From RGIG3135 sp964477115 (lineage in GTDB: Bacteria > Actinomycetota > Coriobacteriia > Coriobacteriales > Eggerthellaceae), in assembly GCA_964477115.1 (NCBI GenBank), contig CAYZCY010000052.1, positions 1 through 7,207 of the forward strand: a stretch of 7,207 nt of DNA, written 5' to 3'. Positions 7,042 to 7,207 of the stretch are shown in pieces. Both the position numbers and the translations under genes were made by a program. How positions within the stretch are numbered: the stretch's first letter is position 1; each line of letters begins with the position of its first letter. The notes beneath the pieces were generated by a model that was given only the letters and a program-made list of their open reading frames with translations, did no database searches and was not told the DNA's origin.

Positions 7042-7207
7042 CCCTGACACATTGCAAAAGCGGCTCTTAACTGGGCAATTTGGATATGAGGTGGGGAAGG
7101 TAAGCGCCGAGCGAACGTGGGCGCGGTTGGTCAGGATGGCGAGCACGTCGCTTGTCCTCGCCGCAAAACGATCTAGGCAGATGCGGCTGCGGAATCGCTC
7201 CTAAGCT
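7042..7207. other. Upstream region of glutamine synthetase, no gene recognised
   Basis: Only short frames with no clear start or binding site are seen. A six-base stem (GGCGAG 7138-7143 with CTCGCC 7157-7162, 13-base loop) has no T-tract. TTGCAA at 7051-7056 and two CAATG copies 15 bases apart on the minus strand lie close to the -10 box. The end of a minus-strand neighbour could start at the window edge, but nothing confirms it. Confidence 0.4.

Noticed and set aside
7173..7207. C-terminal codons of a minus-strand neighbour (reading LRSDSAAASA then TAG)
   Set aside because: Only ten codons are visible, another frame is also open, and nothing distinguishes them from chance.

Overview
The window is a GC-rich bacterial chromosome segment carrying ordinary housekeeping genes. 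Short intergenic gaps, GGAGG-type ribosome binding sites, an ask-asd pair with an internal start for a beta subunit, and a type III glutamine synthetase suggest an Actinomycetota genome, most likely a gut-type Coriobacteriia (Eggerthella/Slackia relatives). That placement is an inference from gene content and composition. No similarity search was run.

Layout, left to right. Bases 1-31 may be the last codons of an upstream gene. Bases 32-339 are a C-rich spacer with a direct repeat, a small hairpin and an extended -10 promoter. Then comes the amino-acid operon lysC (aspartate kinase, 340-1617, with a nested beta-subunit start at 1075) and asd (aspartate-semialdehyde dehydrogenase, 1623-2678). 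It ends at a strong intrinsic terminator (2749-2787). A separate promoter drives tlyA (rRNA 2'-O-methyltransferase, 2854-3615), and its predicted transcription start falls on the start codon. The ribosomal protein operon rplM-rpsI (3932-4765) follows, behind a consensus-like promoter and a structured leader of about 190 nt. A hairpin-rich 3' UTR and a 17-bp bidirectional terminator (4836-4873) separate it from the convergent minus-strand gene for type III glutamine synthetase (4909-6999). The promoter side of that gene fills the right end.

Functionally, LysC and Asd make the first two steps from aspartate to lysine/diaminopimelate, threonine and methionine. TlyA, L13 and S9 belong to ribosome biogenesis. 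GSIII assimilates ammonium into glutamine.

I found no mobile element, CRISPR array, tRNA or rRNA, and no sign of a new multi-gene system. The points worth a second look are regulatory: the structured rplM leader, the internal lysC start with a perfect Shine-Dalgarno, the apparently leaderless tlyA, and a perfect palindrome touching the glutamine synthetase start codon.
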